From Ailanthus altissimus (taxonomy: Eukaryota; Streptophyta; Magnoliopsida; Sapindales; Simaroubaceae): 64,000 bases of DNA. This document shows, one piece after another, positions 1-12,884 of the stretch; position 1 is the stretch's first letter, and the number at the start of each line of letters is the position of its first letter. Where the stretch lies: NCBI GenBank assembly GCA_946807835.1, contig OX327686.1:12772001-12836000 (forward strand), in the 5' to 3' direction. The translations under genes were made by a program, and so were the position numbers. Under the pieces are notes generated by a model. The model had not been told where the DNA came from and made no database searches. It was given only the letters and a program-made list of their open reading frames with translations.

Positions 1-1240
1 AATCTTAATCTTGAGTGATTAATGACTTTCTATTCATTGAGTTGTGTTTATTAATTCACAATGGAAAGACTGTAAAATATTTTTAGTCAATTATTAAGTA
101 TTTAAATATAACAAAATAGATAGTTGTGAACATTTCTTACAAATATGGAATCCACTCCTTCTGAAAGTAAGTTAGATAAGTTGTTCACTTGATAATTGAT
201 TCTGGTCTTGAATATTATGAGCACTCAGTTTTCTTTAAGAGTTAAAAATAATAATAAATTTGTGAATTTCATAAATTAAATGTTTAAAAGAGGATCAATG
301 TAAATCAAGGATAAATATGTAATTAAAGAGGTTAATGGACACTCGACCTAGCTCAAATTTTATACACTTGTGGAGGATTGATCTATATGAAATGATTATT
401 AAATGAATAAAGACAGTTTTCTATTTTATAATTTATCTGCAAAATAAAGAGTTCAACTTTATATTTTTAGTGAAGTAATATAAAGTTAATAAATAAAATC
501 ATATTGATTAAAGAGTTTAATTAAGTAATTTAATTTATTGAAGCTTAATTTTGTAAGTCCATCAGGTCCCCATGCTGGCTCCATAAATATTGAAATAAAC
601 TATTAAATTAATTGTTGGATTTAAAATATTAATTGACCCAAGTTTAATTTGATTAAACTTATTAGAACTAATTAATTAATTTGATTGGCCCATGTTTATT
701 TTGATTAAATTTGTTGGGCTCAATCAATTATTGGCCCAATCCATAATAGTTATAGAATTAAATAAATAATTAGCTTATTTATTTAAATTAAATAATTAGA
801 TTATTTAATTAAATTAAATAATTATGAATTATCTAAATTATTTAATTAAAGATAATATTGGATATTATATTTATCCTTTTAATTATCTAAATTAAAATAA
901 TATAAATATATTATTTTATCCTAATCTTATTAGGATTAAGAGTTTGGATAACATAAGATTACTAATAATATGAAAAGGGTTTTAGAACCACTTTTACGTA
1001 TTTTTTATTAGTATTTCTTTCGGGCTAAATTTTTTTTAAAGAGAAAAATTAACAATACAAAATTTAGATCTTCTGCAATTTATCAACTCACCTACAGGAG
1101 TAGTCCATTGGTGGGAGATATAGTGTAAAAGATTTGCTAGTGTTAATAAAAAAACATCCGTAGAAAATTCGTGATTGAGGTATTTTTCTTTTACCATTTT
1201 ATTGCTAAATTAAAATAGACACAAAAATTTTTAAAATCAG
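1..1240. repeat. AT-rich LTR-like remnant, probably Copia
   Basis: No gene is visible here. Runs such as 640-860 alternate short AATTAAAT and TTGGGCC-type blocks, a composition common in Copia LTRs and their 3' flanks. The stretch at 1,080-1,190 looks like the end of such an LTR. I see no primer site, polypurine tract or target duplication, so the class and borders are inferred from composition only. Confidence 0.3.
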
Positions 1241-1261
1241 TCCTACACTAACCATTTAGGA

Positions 1262-1889
1262 GCTCTATGATAAGAGTACTTCCTCAACATATCCTTGAAC
1301 CTTTCCCATACTTCATACAATAACTCTCCATCAAACTGAACAAAGGAAGTATTGTCATTCCTCATCTTGGCCGTCTTTGCTAGTGGAAAGAATTTTGCCA
1401 AAACTTTCTAAGCCAAGTCATCCCATGTGGCTATGGATTCGAATGAAAATAACATTAATCAACTCTTTGCTTTATCCCTTTGTGAGAAGAGAAATAACCT
1501 TAATCTAATTGCATCGTTTGAGACTCCGTTGTATTTGAAAGTATCACAAATTTCCAAAAACAAAATTGATGTGCTCATTAGGATTATCATATGGTGAACC
1601 GCTGAATTGCATAGATTCTTTCAACATTTGAATTGTGTTTAGCTTGATCTTTAAGTTGTTTACATTTACGGCCATTCGACAAATATTAAAATGAATACCA
1701 TCAGTCGTAGGTACTACATAATCTCTCAAAGATCTTTGCTCTTCTACTACTATCGGGTTTTGAATTTTTGCATCATGAATTTGGTCATCCACAGTTGCTG
1801 CTTGATTTTGCTTTTGACGTAGTCTTTAAAGTGTTCTTTCTATCTCAGGATTGAAAAGCTTCAAGTCAACACTTTTAGCTCTGTGCATG
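1262..1889 (-). pseudogene. Gypsy (Athila/Tat-type) gag, broken
   Basis: This is the capsid-region (gag) gene of a Ty3/Gypsy retrotransposon, read on the minus strand. Near 1,889 the frame gives an FNPEIERTL-like start. At 1,544-1,792 it gives SLRDYVVPTT and FSGSPYDNPNEHI. From 1,543 downwards, in a shifted frame, it gives ICDTFKYNGVSNDAIRLRLF, then TWDDLA, KMRNDNTSFVQFDGE and ERFKDMLRK. These are hallmark segments of the plant retrotransposon gag domain (PF03732 type). At least one frameshift and two stops make it non-functional. It lies directly downstream, in its own direction, of a primer site and an LTR (1,996-3,417), which fits the 5' end of a minus-oriented element. No protease or pol follows to the left. 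Confidence 0.75.
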
Positions 1890-1995
1890 AACTATTGAAA
1901 ATAAATCTGCAAAAGCCAAAAAAAAGTTTGAATTAAAAGTAAGATAGCTTAGTATTAGCAAAAAAAAAGTATTAGCAAAAGAATAAATATAAAAC

Positions 1996-2014
1996 GTCCT
2001 TGACAACAATGCCA
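1996..2014 (-). promoter_or_regulatory. decayed primer binding site of Athila/Tat-type element
   Basis: On the minus strand the sequence reads TGGCATTGTTGTCAAGGAC. This is a CpG-decayed form of the TGGCGCCGTTGCCGGGGA-type primer site of Athila/Tat Gypsy elements. It sits between the LTR and gag, exactly where a primer site belongs. Confidence 0.6.
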
Positions 2015-2017
2015 AAA

Positions 2018-3417
2018 ACCTTTTGCGTATTTTATACTATGCATAAGTGCACACTATCATAACAAGTAATATAGATTTGAGTTAAAGTATCGTTCCCATA
2101 GAGACTTTGTTTAATCTATTCTTTACTAATTACTAAAATTAAAACTCCTTACTTTTATCTAAACAAAAATAAAGTTATTTCTAAACCTAAACTTATTCTA
2201 ACTAAATAATCAAGACAAAAGACTAAATAAACAAAGGTTAATCACCAATGAAGAAAGAACCTAGGGTTATAACTTATTCCATAATACTTTATTGAACAAA
2301 TTACTCTATTATCTTATTCCCTCAATTATAAATTTTTAGCTAGATCCCAAATCTTGTCATAAACCTCTATTGATGGTCGAATGACTATACCTTACCCTAA
2401 AAATTACCTACATGTCTATGGTAATAAGAATAAGATAAGACGCATTAAAAATTGATCTATTAATACCGTATATGGCATATGTTAATTCTTTTATTCTACA
2501 TGAAACTCATAACTAGTACACTGTGATAATATATCAATCTACTCTAAGCTAATCACACAAATCCCTTTGTTAAGTTTATTATAGTTCTTAAGACAATCTA
2601 TATATTTACTAGATATAAAAGAAAGCATTGAGCACAAATAACATGAATAATTCAATTTATTAAGTTCATAAAAGAAGAGAGAAAAATGAATTTAATTAAA
2701 GATTTTGTTCAAGAGTTACAACTCTAAATAAGGAAAATTCATTCATAATGAATAAAATAGTACTAGAGCAATAATTCAAAAACATCATGGAGAAAAATAA
2801 TAAATCTAAGAAGAGAAAGAGATTAAACAAGGTTGGATGCTATGGATCTTTACTTTCTCTCTCTAACATGTAGTGTAATTCTTCTTTGCAATCTTGAAAT
2901 TCATACCATAATCTCTCTTGAAAGTTGTTTTACTTCTTTGCTCTAGCTTGTATATGTGTTTAGCTTTGAAAATGGTCTTATTTATAGGTCTTTGTAGCCT
3001 TAGAGTAGAGTTTCTTCAAGTCCAAAACTGATTGGGAATTTCTTTGGTTTTCCTTTTTATTTCATTGACCGTTGGAGTGCCAGCTTGTGGGCACTATAGC
3101 ACTAGGTTTTAGGCATAGCGGTGCTGAAACTTAGAAATCTGCTTCTTCTGACTTTGAATTCGGGTGTTGGTTATGGAGCTGCCGCAATGCTGAGGTCTCT
3201 GAATTAGGTGTCGTGACATTGGATTTGGAGCACTACAACACTGGCCCTTTTTCTTGATTTCTTCTCTATTTTTGTCTGATTTCTAGTATTTACGCATCGA
3301 ATGCTTGAAAATTTATAAATCAACAGTAAACTATATAAATAGCCAAATAATCTAAATTTAGATGAGAAAAAACTAAATTAAGAGGATGGAAATATAAACC
3401 ATAATTAAACCTTATCA
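2018..3417 (-). repeat. LTR of Athila/Tat-like Gypsy element
   Basis: In minus orientation the LTR starts TGATAAGG at 3,417 and runs to the primer site near 2,014. The block near 2,040-2,110 (accession-style text GTTCCCATAGAGAC on the plus strand) and the middle part recur at 4,620-5,400, 25,430-25,770 and 53,380-54,000, which defines a family. A TATA box (minus CTATAAATAAG) covers 2,979-2,986, and a GC-rich module occupies 3,070-3,245 just upstream of it. The right border abuts Copia pol sequence at 3,418, so this element inserted into the Copia. Confidence 0.65.
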
Positions 3418-4571
3418 CTTTTAAGTTTTATGATCCATCAAGTAAATACTTTTTCATGATGGGTAACGCTAGGTTTCTTGAGGATATTTATTTTAAGGGG
3501 AGAGAGGTTTAGGGGTCTTATTGTTTAGGAGGAATTTTTTTCTCTACCTACAATTGCTATTGAAAATAATCAGACTCATTTATCTGACATTATTCAATAT
3601 ATAAATATGAAAATATAAGATAATATACAGGAGCCCTTATTTAAAATGAAGAATTTGCTCTTATTCATTAAGAGCAACCTAAAGAACAAGTACCATTGAG
3701 AAGATCCATTAGAGAAAGGAGAAGTGTGATTTTAGATGATTATGACATTTATCTTTAAGAACATTAGTTTGATGTAGGACTATAAAATGATCCAAAAAGT
3801 TTCAGTCAAGCCAAACAATATTTTAATTCTCATAAGTAGATTAAGGCCATGGAGGATGAGATGAAATCCATGAATGACAAAGACATTTGATATCTTGTCG
3901 AGTTGCCTAAAGGTGCAAATCCCATTAATTTTAAATTGATATTTTAGACCAAGAGAGATTCAAATGGTAATATCAAGAGATATAAAGCGTGCCTTGTTGC
4001 CAAAGTTTTCACTCAGAAGGAAGAGATTGATTACAAAGAGACTTTTCTCTTCAATATCAACAAAAGACTCCTTAAGAATCATTATGGCACTTATAGTTCA
4101 TTTTGATTTAGAGCTACATCAAATGGACATAAAGACTACATTTCTTAATGGTCATATTAAAGAAACAATACATATGGTGTAACTAAAAATCTTTGTGTCT
4201 AGATATCTAAAGAATGAGGTGTACAAATTAAAAAAGTCCATCTACGGTCTCAAGCAAGATCTCGTCAACGATATCACAAGTTTCATCAAATGATTACCTA
4301 ATTTGGCTTCCAGAAAAACGTAGTTGATGAATGTATATATCACACGTTCTGTGGGAGTATGTTTATCTACTTAGTTTTATATGTCAATGACATATTACTA
4401 ATAAGTAGCGATATAGGTTTATTATACGAAACCAAGAGATTTCTATCAAGGAATTTTGAAATGAAAGATCTTGAAGTCACATCTTTTGTATTTAGGATCC
4501 AGATACTTCAAGATTACACTTAAGTTATCCTTAGGTTATCACAAAAAAAACTATATCGATAAAGTGCTTAA
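3418..4571 (+). pseudogene. Copia pol (integrase end and reverse transcriptase), part 1, broken
   Basis: Plus-strand Ty1/Copia polyprotein remnant. In order I read FYDPSSK and MGNARFLE (integrase C-terminal region), RRSIRERR, IKAMEDEMKSMND, TKRDSNGNIKRYKACLVAK, FTQKEEIDYKETF, then (frame shifted, 4,060-4,180) RIIMALIVHFDLELHQMDIK and FLNGHIKETI. After these come KKSIYGLKQ, YVNDILL, FEMKDL and YIDKVL. These are diagnostic Copia reverse transcriptase motifs; the YVDD box is YVND here. Several stops and frameshifts show it is dead. The frame breaks at 4,571, where a solo LTR was inserted, and resumes at 6,013. Confidence 0.85.
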
Positions 4572-6007
4572 TGATATATATTGTACTAGCTTAAGCGTAA
4601 GCGCTCGTTATCATATCAAGTAATATAGGATTTAAGTCTAGAATCATTCTCTTATGGAATATGCAATCTAATTCTATCAATCAAGTAATAAAATTATGTC
4701 TACTTAACTCTTATTTAGAAAATTTTAAAATTTAAAACTTAATGAATTAACCTAGTTCTATCAAAATTAAACTAAACCTAATTAACAAATAATCAAAGAG
4801 ATGAATTCACCGATTCATAATAATCTTAGGTTTAGACTTATCCTCTATTATTTTATTAAATTTATTAAACATCTTTTAATCCTTTAATACAATTAATTGA
4901 CTTAGACACTAATCTCATCACAAGCCTCTATCAATAGTCAAGTGACTATATTACTCATTCTAACAACTACTTATATGTCTATGTTATCAGATGAGAATGT
5001 AATTCATTAAAATCAAGTCTCAAATTATGTCATGCATGCCATCTAGGTATATGTCTATCCTACATGGAACTCATAGTTGTTACCCTATAATTATACATCA
5101 AACTATCGTAGGCTAAACACATGAATCGCTTTGTCAAGTTCATCATGGTTCCTCAATCATTCATAATATTGATCAGGTATAATAAAAGCATTAAACTCAA
5201 GATAGAATGAATCAATTGTGCTGTATTAAGTTTATAACTAAGAGTTTATGAAATTCAACTACGTACTAGGTTCAATAGTCTAACCCTAAATAAATAAATT
5301 TAACTCATCACAAAACCAAGAGTATCAAACTAATAATACAAAGACATCATAATCAAGAATATAATGATAAGAATATATAGAAGAAAAAATAAGTAATGTG
5401 ACTCCTTAGATTGCTTCTCTCTCAAACTTGACTTAAAGCTTGAAACTTAATCTTGAATCTTAATTTCTTGGCTTTGATCTTTGATTTTTTATTTTGAATT
5501 CTTTCTCTAAGTTTTTACCTCTCTAAATTCTATGTTTTGGCTCTTAAAAAGTACTTTTATAGCTATGAGAAACCCTAGGGGTGAAGAGATTCGAATCCAA
5601 ATTGAATTAGGAGTAAAAAATAGAGATTTTGTATTTGTTGCATTGGCGCTGCAACACTGAGGGCTTGGTGCCGCGGTGCCAAAACCTAGAATGAGAGGGA
5701 AACTGTTCTTCGATGGGGTGCCAAAGCGTTGGAAATTGAGCACCGTGGTACTCCACATTCCACTGGGATGCCGCGACGTCCAGCAGTGGGTGCCACAGCG
5801 CCCAGGCCTATATTGGTCGAGTCTCGTAAATTCATTGTATCTTCTTCGTTTCGCAACCATTTTGCCTCCTATTTATTCATATTGTCATATTTTCTATCGT
5901 GCACCTATTTATGATTAAAAACACAATTAAGTAGTTAAATATTCATAATTTAAAGCAAAATATGAAAGTTAGGGACTAAATATACTAGTGTGTGTATGCC
6001 TTTATCA
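4572..6007 (-). repeat. solo LTR (Athila/Tat-like family) inside Copia reverse transcriptase
   Basis: This 1,436-bp insertion interrupts the Copia frame between YIDKVL and RFRMNDCA. On the plus strand it starts TG and ends CA, and is flanked by CTTAA (4,567-4,571) and CTTAG (6,008-6,012), a 5-bp target duplication with one change. It shares sequence with 2,018-3,417 and 53,312-54,682. A minus-strand TATA box (CTATAAAAG) covers 5,554-5,562, and a GC-rich module covers 5,644-5,812. The open frames of 60-117 residues seen here come from that GC-rich stretch and are not genes. Confidence 0.75.
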
Positions 6008-6012
6008 CTTAG

Positions 6013-6785
6013 CAGGTTTAGAATGAATGATTGTGCTTCAAGAGATACGCCTATTACTTAGGGTGATAAGTTTAGTCTTAGTGACTCAAAATGAGATTGA
6101 ATAGAAGAAGATGCATAAATTCCCTTATGCATCAGCAGTAGAGAGTCTTATATATGCTCAAATGTGTATGCATCTAGATATTTTGTATATTGTTAGAATG
6201 TAAGGCAAATATTTAAGTAACCCTATGATGGATCATTGGAAAGCAACTAAATGATTTATGCAATATTTCTAAAGAACAAAAGACTACATGCTCACATATA
6301 GGAGATCGAATAGATTAGAAATTATAGGATATTCTAACTTTAATTTTGTTGGATGTCTAGATAGTAAGAGATCCACATCGAACTATAAATAAACTTTGGT
6401 CGAAGAGCTATTTTTTAGAAGAGTGCTAAGTAGAACTCAAAGCTTCTTCCACTATAGAGGCCGTGTTTATAACGTGTTTTGAGGCATCAAATCATGGGAT
6501 ATAGGTGTGGAACTTTATCGCAGGCTGTGCATTATCAATAATATTGAAAGATCATTAAAAATATGTTGTAATAATAAAGCTACAGTGATGTAATCCTATA
6601 AAAATATAAGCTCTTTGAAGTCTGAGCACATAGACATCATGTTTCTAGTTGTAAAAAAAAAGTTTGAGGTCAACAAGTATCAATAGAACATATTAGTACA
6701 AACTTAATGATTGCTGATCTACTCACCAAAGGGTTACCATTCAAGATGTTAAATGAACACATTGCTTGTATGGGTGTTGTATTAT
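6013..6785 (+). pseudogene. Copia pol (RT end and RNase H), part 2, broken
   Basis: Continuation of the Copia polyprotein after the solo LTR. It reads RFRMNDCASRDTPIT, GDKFSLSDS, IPLCISSRES (frame-shifted YASAVGSLMYAQ region), DHWKA, DVLC-like decayed segments, CCNNKATVM-like residues, SKHIDIMFLVV, ISIEHISTNLMIADLLTKGL and EHIACMGV. The last block is the standard C-terminus of Copia RNase H. Stop codons are scattered throughout. The 3' LTR follows about 550 bp later. Confidence 0.8.
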
Positions 6786-7334
6786 TTTATTATGTGCATG
6801 AATAATGAGAGTTTGTTATTTGATGTTCATTTGGTTATAACACGTTTATGGTTTATATTCTATAGAATAAAGTTTGATGGATTATTTATTTAAACTCTAA
6901 AATAAAATTATATTATCTACTGTGATTTTGCATAAAGTTTAGAAAATGACTTTTTATTGCGGCTTTACATAAAGTTTATAAAGGATTTGGCACTTTTTAC
7001 TGTGGTTTTGTATAAAATTTAGAAATTATTTAACTAGTTAGAGTTATACAGTAGGGCCAGTTGAAATAAACATGCTTAAGATCACATTTCATGTAATTTT
7101 TATGCTACACATTCATATTTGATCTATGCATTTATTATATTTAGTATGATGACCATTAATGGTTCTACTTGCGAATATAAACAAAGAAGATTGCTTTGAT
7201 CTCATATTAATATAGTTAAAGGACTAGATTGTATTTAAAGAGATGTTTTAAGATAAGATAATATTTATTGTCCACACAAAAGTTTATAAGATATAATTGT
7301 TTCCAAATAACATTATGTGGCTAAAGTAGGAGAT

Positions 7335-7760
7335 TGTTGGGTTTTATAATTTTCTATATGAGCTCACATATAGATATTAATTATACATTATGAGCTATCT
7401 TAAAATTAGGGCTAATTTAAGTGATATATTTGGACTATCTCTTATTAAGCTCTAGAAATATTTATTAGATATAGGCTTATTATGTGTAAAAACTAGTTAA
7501 ACTATTATTAATGGGATAATAGTTAATCTAGTATATAAAGACCTTTTATAAGGTTATAGTTCCCCAAATCAAATCATTATAAGTAGAGTTCTTCTCCTCA
7601 TTTTTAACGCAGAGAGAGAACCCCATTAAACGATACATAGATTTTATTGTAGAAGATCGTTATACTCTTGGTTTTCATTGAAGACGGTTGATTTTCATGT
7701 TCTAATTGCTATGGATTTCTCACGTATACATTTCTCAACGTCAATATTAATATTTTAAAA
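7335..7760 (+). repeat. 3' LTR of the plus-strand Copia element
   Basis: A purine-rich tract (AAGTAGGAGA, 7,324-7,333) is followed by TGTTGGG at 7,335, the usual polypurine-tract/LTR junction of plant Copia elements. The right end is placed only roughly, near 7,730-7,760. The stretch 6,786-7,334 between pol and this LTR is an AT-rich 3' untranslated part with three spaced TGTGGTTTTG/TGCGGCTTTA-like repeats (6,920-7,010). Confidence 0.6.
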
Positions 7761-8079
7761 TGATAAATCTATGATTATATTCTGTAGGATATTAATCATA
7801 TTTATGATTATGTCTAATAGTAGGAAAAATTAACCATATAATAATCCCTTAAAAAACGTTCATTATTCTATCATTTGAAATTAATGGATTCTACTAAAAT
7901 GCAATTTTCATCTAATTTATATCGTCGTAAATTAGCCACCTAACTCAGTACTAATTTAAAAGGTGTCTAGGATTGAATATCCATCTACTATATAATAGAA
8001 GTTGTAATTTGTAATCATTAATTAAAGAGTAAAAGTGAGTTTTTATCAAACACTTTATAATTATTATATTTTTTAAAAT
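7761..8079. other. AT-rich DNA, nothing recognised
   Basis: AT-rich sequence between the Copia 3' LTR and the next Gypsy element. I see no coding frame or structured repeat. Confidence 0.3.
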
Positions 8080-8700
8080 ATACCTATTGCCTTTGATTTC
8101 CCGAGCCTAACATGTTAAAGCCTAAAATTTGAGAAGTTTAGCCCTGATCTATAAAAGCTAATTAATTTGAAAGGCTTATAACTACCTAATTAGGATTAAG
8201 TCTAGAAAATTCCCAAGCTCGGTCTAAAAAGCCATTAAGCTTGGGTTTTCTATAATTTAAAGCTAACAACACCCCATATATGGAGTCCTTGAGGTGAAAA
8301 AGAGAGATTGAATAATGAGATCAACAACCATTATTGGTCGAGAACCATCCTCAATCCGTGAACAACCAATGACACACAGAGAACATGAAGATGGCACCAT
8401 CAAGCCTATGATCTCGGAGAGTATGGGCAGAGCAAAACACGCTACCTACATACTCGAAAAATGTAGACATGTGGAGCACTTAACCTACATCTCTTAAAAT
8501 ATTAGGCCACTCACACGATTGGAGACATGGAATGATATGGGATAACAGCCTGAGAAGTTTGTAAAAATGAAGGTTCAAACTCATGGGTAGGGAACACAAG
8601 GGATCGATTCAAGGCAACAAAACATAGAGAGAAACATTTAGCAAGTAAGTTATTCTATATAAACACTATTTCTGGCCATCGAAATATTTTTCCATTAACC
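8080..8700 (+). repeat. Gypsy LTR/leader remnant
   Basis: The 440 bp from 8,090 match 30,430-30,860 block by block (for example AAAGCTAATTAA, GAGCACTTAACC and CTAAAATATT), so this is one dispersed LTR family. It precedes gag-like sequence in the plus direction. Primer site and termini are too decayed to place. Confidence 0.5.
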
Positions 8701-9099
8701 TAAACATTATCTTAAGCATTGAATGATCTTTGTTAGAGATAAACATCAATGTAGTCTTGACCAACCTCTATGATTGCAACTATAAATCTTAGATGTCGTA
8801 GAAAGCTTGAGAGGTGTAATTAGAACTCAAAGTGAAAGCTACTTCTATAGAAACAAATTATCTATTGATTAAGGATTAGTTACTAACAAAGCCATAGTCA
8901 TTGATTCACATTATCTAAAAGTGAATGGTCTAAAAATTCATAAAGATAATTAATTTCAGACCAAGTAAGAAAGCCACTTAGGAGAATGTGACATGACTTA
9001 AAGAAGTATCTAATCTAAGAAACTCAAATGAGATAAAAAAAAAACAGGAAGAATAAGAAGAAAACATTTAATTGACAAGAGGAACCACATGGCAATTTA

Positions 9100-10340
9100 A
9101 AGTGGAGGTGAGACTTTGAGAGAAATTTGAAAGAGGCAAAGAAAGAAATGGAGGAAATGAGAAAACTTTTACAAGAAGATAGCCACCAAAGATTGAGTGG
9201 GAAGAAAAAGGCTAAGGGGGTGGTGGACTAGCCAGTCGGACCATCAAGTGCTCAAAATGTTCCCTTGTTAATGGACATAATGGAGACAGGTCGACAATTC
9301 ACCCATATAGAGAAGCAAAAATAGGTGCAAAGGTAAAGACCTAAAAGTGAAAGGACGCGTAGGGGACAAGAAGATCAAGCCCCAATGATGCTACAAGTTA
9401 AGGATTCAAGACAAGGTAAAGAGGTGCACCTGAGAGAGAGAGAATGAGGATGAGCTAGATAAGCATAAATCTTGAGGAATATTAGTGGCAAGATTAAAAA
9501 AAAGTATGAAGGAAAGTAAATTAGGAACAGAACTAGGGAAGTTGCCTTAGAAGAAAAGGTCAAGATTCTAGAGCAGATGATCTTAGAGTTAGTATAGGGG
9601 AAAGAATAATGCGATTAACCAACGTTGAGGACCACTAAAAAGAAGCGAAAGTCCCCAATCATTGACGAACTTAAGGATATGGAGCTTTCTATCATATTCA
9701 AGGTACTCAATATCTTAACTTATAAGGCAACTTCGAATTTAAACCATTATGTGGATTAGACCTACCTCTTATTAATTATAAGGCTCGAATATAGCCAAAT
9801 GTGTTAGTTTTTTACATAAATTTAGAAGGTCAAACTTTACTATGGTACAAGGACTTAACAGATAAGCATCTCATCATACAGTGAGTTAAAAAAAAAAATT
9901 ATTTAGCACTTTCGAAGAGCCTGCTAATCAATAAAGGATCCCCAAAAACTTTAAAGATCAAACAGGGTCAAACTAAGGGTCTAATGGGATTCATGGACAT
10001 GTTCCATAAATAAGTGATCCAACTCGAAGCTTTTGACTTACTTATCACTTTAGAATCTTTAAAATATGGGATGTAACTCCACAGGTTCTAATATTACCTG
10101 ACCGAAAACCATGTTCCTAGTTATGTCATAGCTCCTAGTTATATAAGGATCGAAAAAGGAAGAAAAGGTGAATAAGTTGGCAGTGGTAGAGTTTTGAGGA
10201 AGAACATGGGAAAGAGAGTTTAAGAGATCCCTGAACAAGAGGATTTACCTAAGAAGAAGGGATAAAACTCCAACCAGACTAGCCAAATATTCCAAGTAGC
10301 AGAGACCTCAGGAAGACGGGTAAAGAAAAAGGTTGAGAAG
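9100..10340 (+). pseudogene. Gypsy gag region, heavily decayed
   Basis: The plus strand shows a gag-like charged region. It reads MEEMRKLLQED near 9,150, NVPLLMDIMETGRQFTHIEK at 9,255-9,315, and a decayed NLNHYVD/LYYGTRT segment at 9,730-9,870 that resembles the capsid motif ending in WY in plant Gypsy gag. No frame longer than about 60 residues survives. The assignment rests on position upstream of clear Gypsy RT and on these short matches. Confidence 0.5.
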
Positions 10341-10679
10341 ATCATCTCCTAAGGTGGCTAAAATTTAAGATGATGGATACTACATTCCATTCACAGTTCC
10401 CTTGGACATTATATTTTAGGCCTTCTAAGACAAAATGATGCTTAACAAGCCACATGAAATCCAAATTCCAATTTTTAGGTGAAATAAAAAAAAATATGAA
10501 TTCTATTAGGACTACGGACACATAACCAGGGAACGAAACCATCTTAGGAAGTGGGTGGATCAGTTAATAAGAAGTGGGTATTTAAATAAGTTTTTAAGAC
10601 AAATCAAGAGTGGAAAGAAACCTAACAAGCTAAAAACTATAAGCCTCAGCCTAAGCCTTAACAAGAGATGACCACGATA

Positions 10680-12360
10680 ATTGTCAGTGTCCGACATTGG
10701 ATAGAAACTAAAATCGTCGCAGGAAAAATTATTATTGGTACTTATTGGTAGGGTATTAGGTCATGTGCAACATCCTAACCTCAAAAAAGCCCCAAATTTC
10801 AGTAGACCCCATCACATTTACAAAGGAAAATGCAAGATAAGTCAACTTCTTACACGATGATGCATTGGTATTCATTATTCAAGTAGACACTATATTCAAA
10901 GAGACTCTAGACAACCTCGGCATTAAGAACCTAAAAGTTAAGAGGACTCAAACTCCATTCTATGATTTTGAGGATGGTTGCATAATGCCTATAAGAGTGG
11001 TCACACTTCCCATATCTATAGAGAAAAAGCCTTATATAGAATAATGATGTGAGTTTTATAACGGTCGAGCAGCTATTCTCATATAAAATCCTCATAGGGC
11101 CATCTTTCATAAGGAACTTCAATGTAACTATATGCATCCACTATTTGAAGTTGAAGTTTCTCATGGGAGAAAGAGTATAAGTGATCTTTGGGGATCAAAA
11201 GATAACAAGAAATTGCTATGTAATCTTGGCCAAGAGGACTTATTGCATCACCTTAGTTGACCTGAGAAAGGGGGAAAATTTTAATTCTTAAGAACTTGTG
11301 GAAGAGCCAACCAATGTCTTACTGAAGAAAGATCTTATAATAAGATAATAAGAATTAGGTCTAATTTGAAAAGATTAAAGAAAACCTGAGCTCTCTACTG
11401 AGGGGGTTCACGGATATTTTTACCTGGTCGCATGAAGATATGCCAAGTATTGACCTATTATTGATTTCTCATGGGTTGGGTATCAGCTCGATCATTGGTC
11501 ATGTCAAGTAGAGGATAATGGTCTTTAACTAAGAGAGAAACAAAGCAGTGGAAGCTAAGATTAAGAAGCTCTTAACGGTTGGCTTTATCTAATAAGTCAA
11601 TTACCCATAATGACTTGCCAATATAATAATGATTAAAAGACTAAAGAGAAGTAGAAGAAGTGTGTGAACTTCATTAACCTCAACAAGGCATGCCCCAAAT
11701 ATGGTTTTCCCTTGCCCAAGATTGATCAATTGGTCGATTCTACAGCTAAAAATGCACTCCTCAACTTTATGAATGTATTATCAGGATATAATCAAATAAT
11801 GAAGTTTCTCTTTAATATAGAGAAGATGTCCTTTATAATTCATCAGATAACCTACTACTAAAATGTCATGTCATTCTATCTAAAGAATGCAATGGCTACT
11901 TACTAAAGGTTGATTAATATGTTGTTCAAGCCACTAATCGAGAATACCATTAAGGTTTGTGTAGACAACATGATCACCAAGTTTATGATTCTTGAGGACC
12001 ACATGGATGACCTCAGGAAATCCTTTGAAATCTTGAGATAGAAGAATATAAAGTTGAACTCAGAGAAGTACATATCTAGACTGGATTCAAATGATAGAGA
12101 GGCTAACTTAAACAAGGTCAAGGTTATCCTCTAAGATGAAATTGTCGAGCATTATTAAGGAGATCCAAAGGTTAACAAGTAAGGTTGTCGCCCTGAGCAG
12201 TTCCATTCCTAAAGCTAATGAAAAGTGCTTTGAATTTTTTTCAGGCGATCAAACGTGGGAGAAAACAAATAGGTCCCCTTAACGTAAAGAGGCCTTCCAA
12301 TAGGTAAAAGCTTATTTAGCCCAACCTATCAACCTCGTCGTCTCGAGAACAAGGGATATT
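10680..12360 (+). pseudogene. Gypsy pol (protease, RT, start of RNase H), broken
   Basis: Degraded Ty3/Gypsy pol of the Tat-like, non-chromovirus kind. A protease-like stretch (VDTIFKETLDNLGIKNLKV at about 10,880-10,935) lacks the active DSGS core. RT is clear at 11,664-11,861: CVNFINLNKACPK, FPLPKIDQLVDSTA, FMNVLSGYNQI and SFIIHQITYY. It goes on with MSFYLKNAMATYQRLINMLF, VCVDNMITK (YVDD box decayed to CVDN), EDHMDDLRKSFEILR and an RNase H start near 12,230-12,360 (KEAFQ, VKAYLAQPINLV, YLGVSPH). Multiple stops. No integrase follows; the element is cut before 12,774. Confidence 0.8.
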
Positions 12361-12773
12361 CTATTTATTTACTTAGGTGTTTCACCACACATCAAGAGTT
12401 TTTGTTGATGTTTGTCCATATAAATTTGGTCCACGTCTCCAGCGCACCTGACGTTTAACAGGCAAGTGAGTGTCAAACAAGCTTATGAAAAAATTGTTGA
12501 AGAAAATATTGATTGAGAGAAAATAAGCTTAGAAGGGACCCTTTTTAAGGTTTTATAAATCCTCAAAACCACCAGTAATTGGGAGATATAAGACCATTTT
12601 CAAAGGCATTCAATATTCATTCAATATTCATCAATGTTAAGATTGGTATGCCAACTCACTAAGTTTTATAATTCAACGAATTTGAGAACTAGAGATTACT
12701 AAAAGGCCACTTAGACTTTATTGAGCTGAGAAGAGAACAAGTAAGTTTTAGAACGACAGCATATCAGTAGAGT

Positions 12774-12884
12774 ACTTGGTACTATAACAAGTAATTTTAA
12801 GCATGAGAGTTTGTAGAAAACTTGGTACTATAACAAGTAATTTTAAGCATGAGAGTTTGTAGAAAACTTGGTACTATAACAAGT
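12774..12884. repeat. 46-bp tandem repeat, 2.4 copies
   Basis: Units start at 12,774, 12,820 and 12,866, each opening with ACTTGGTACTATAACAAGT. The first two are essentially identical over 46 bp. The third runs straight into a truncated Copia LTR at the shared string ACAAGT, so it marks the junction where both the Gypsy element and the LTR are cut. Confidence 0.9.

Noticed and set aside
5507..5918. Overlapping open frames of 61-117 residues on both strands
   Set aside because: They exist because the GC-rich module in the LTR lacks stop codons. They have no motif and lie inside a transposable element.
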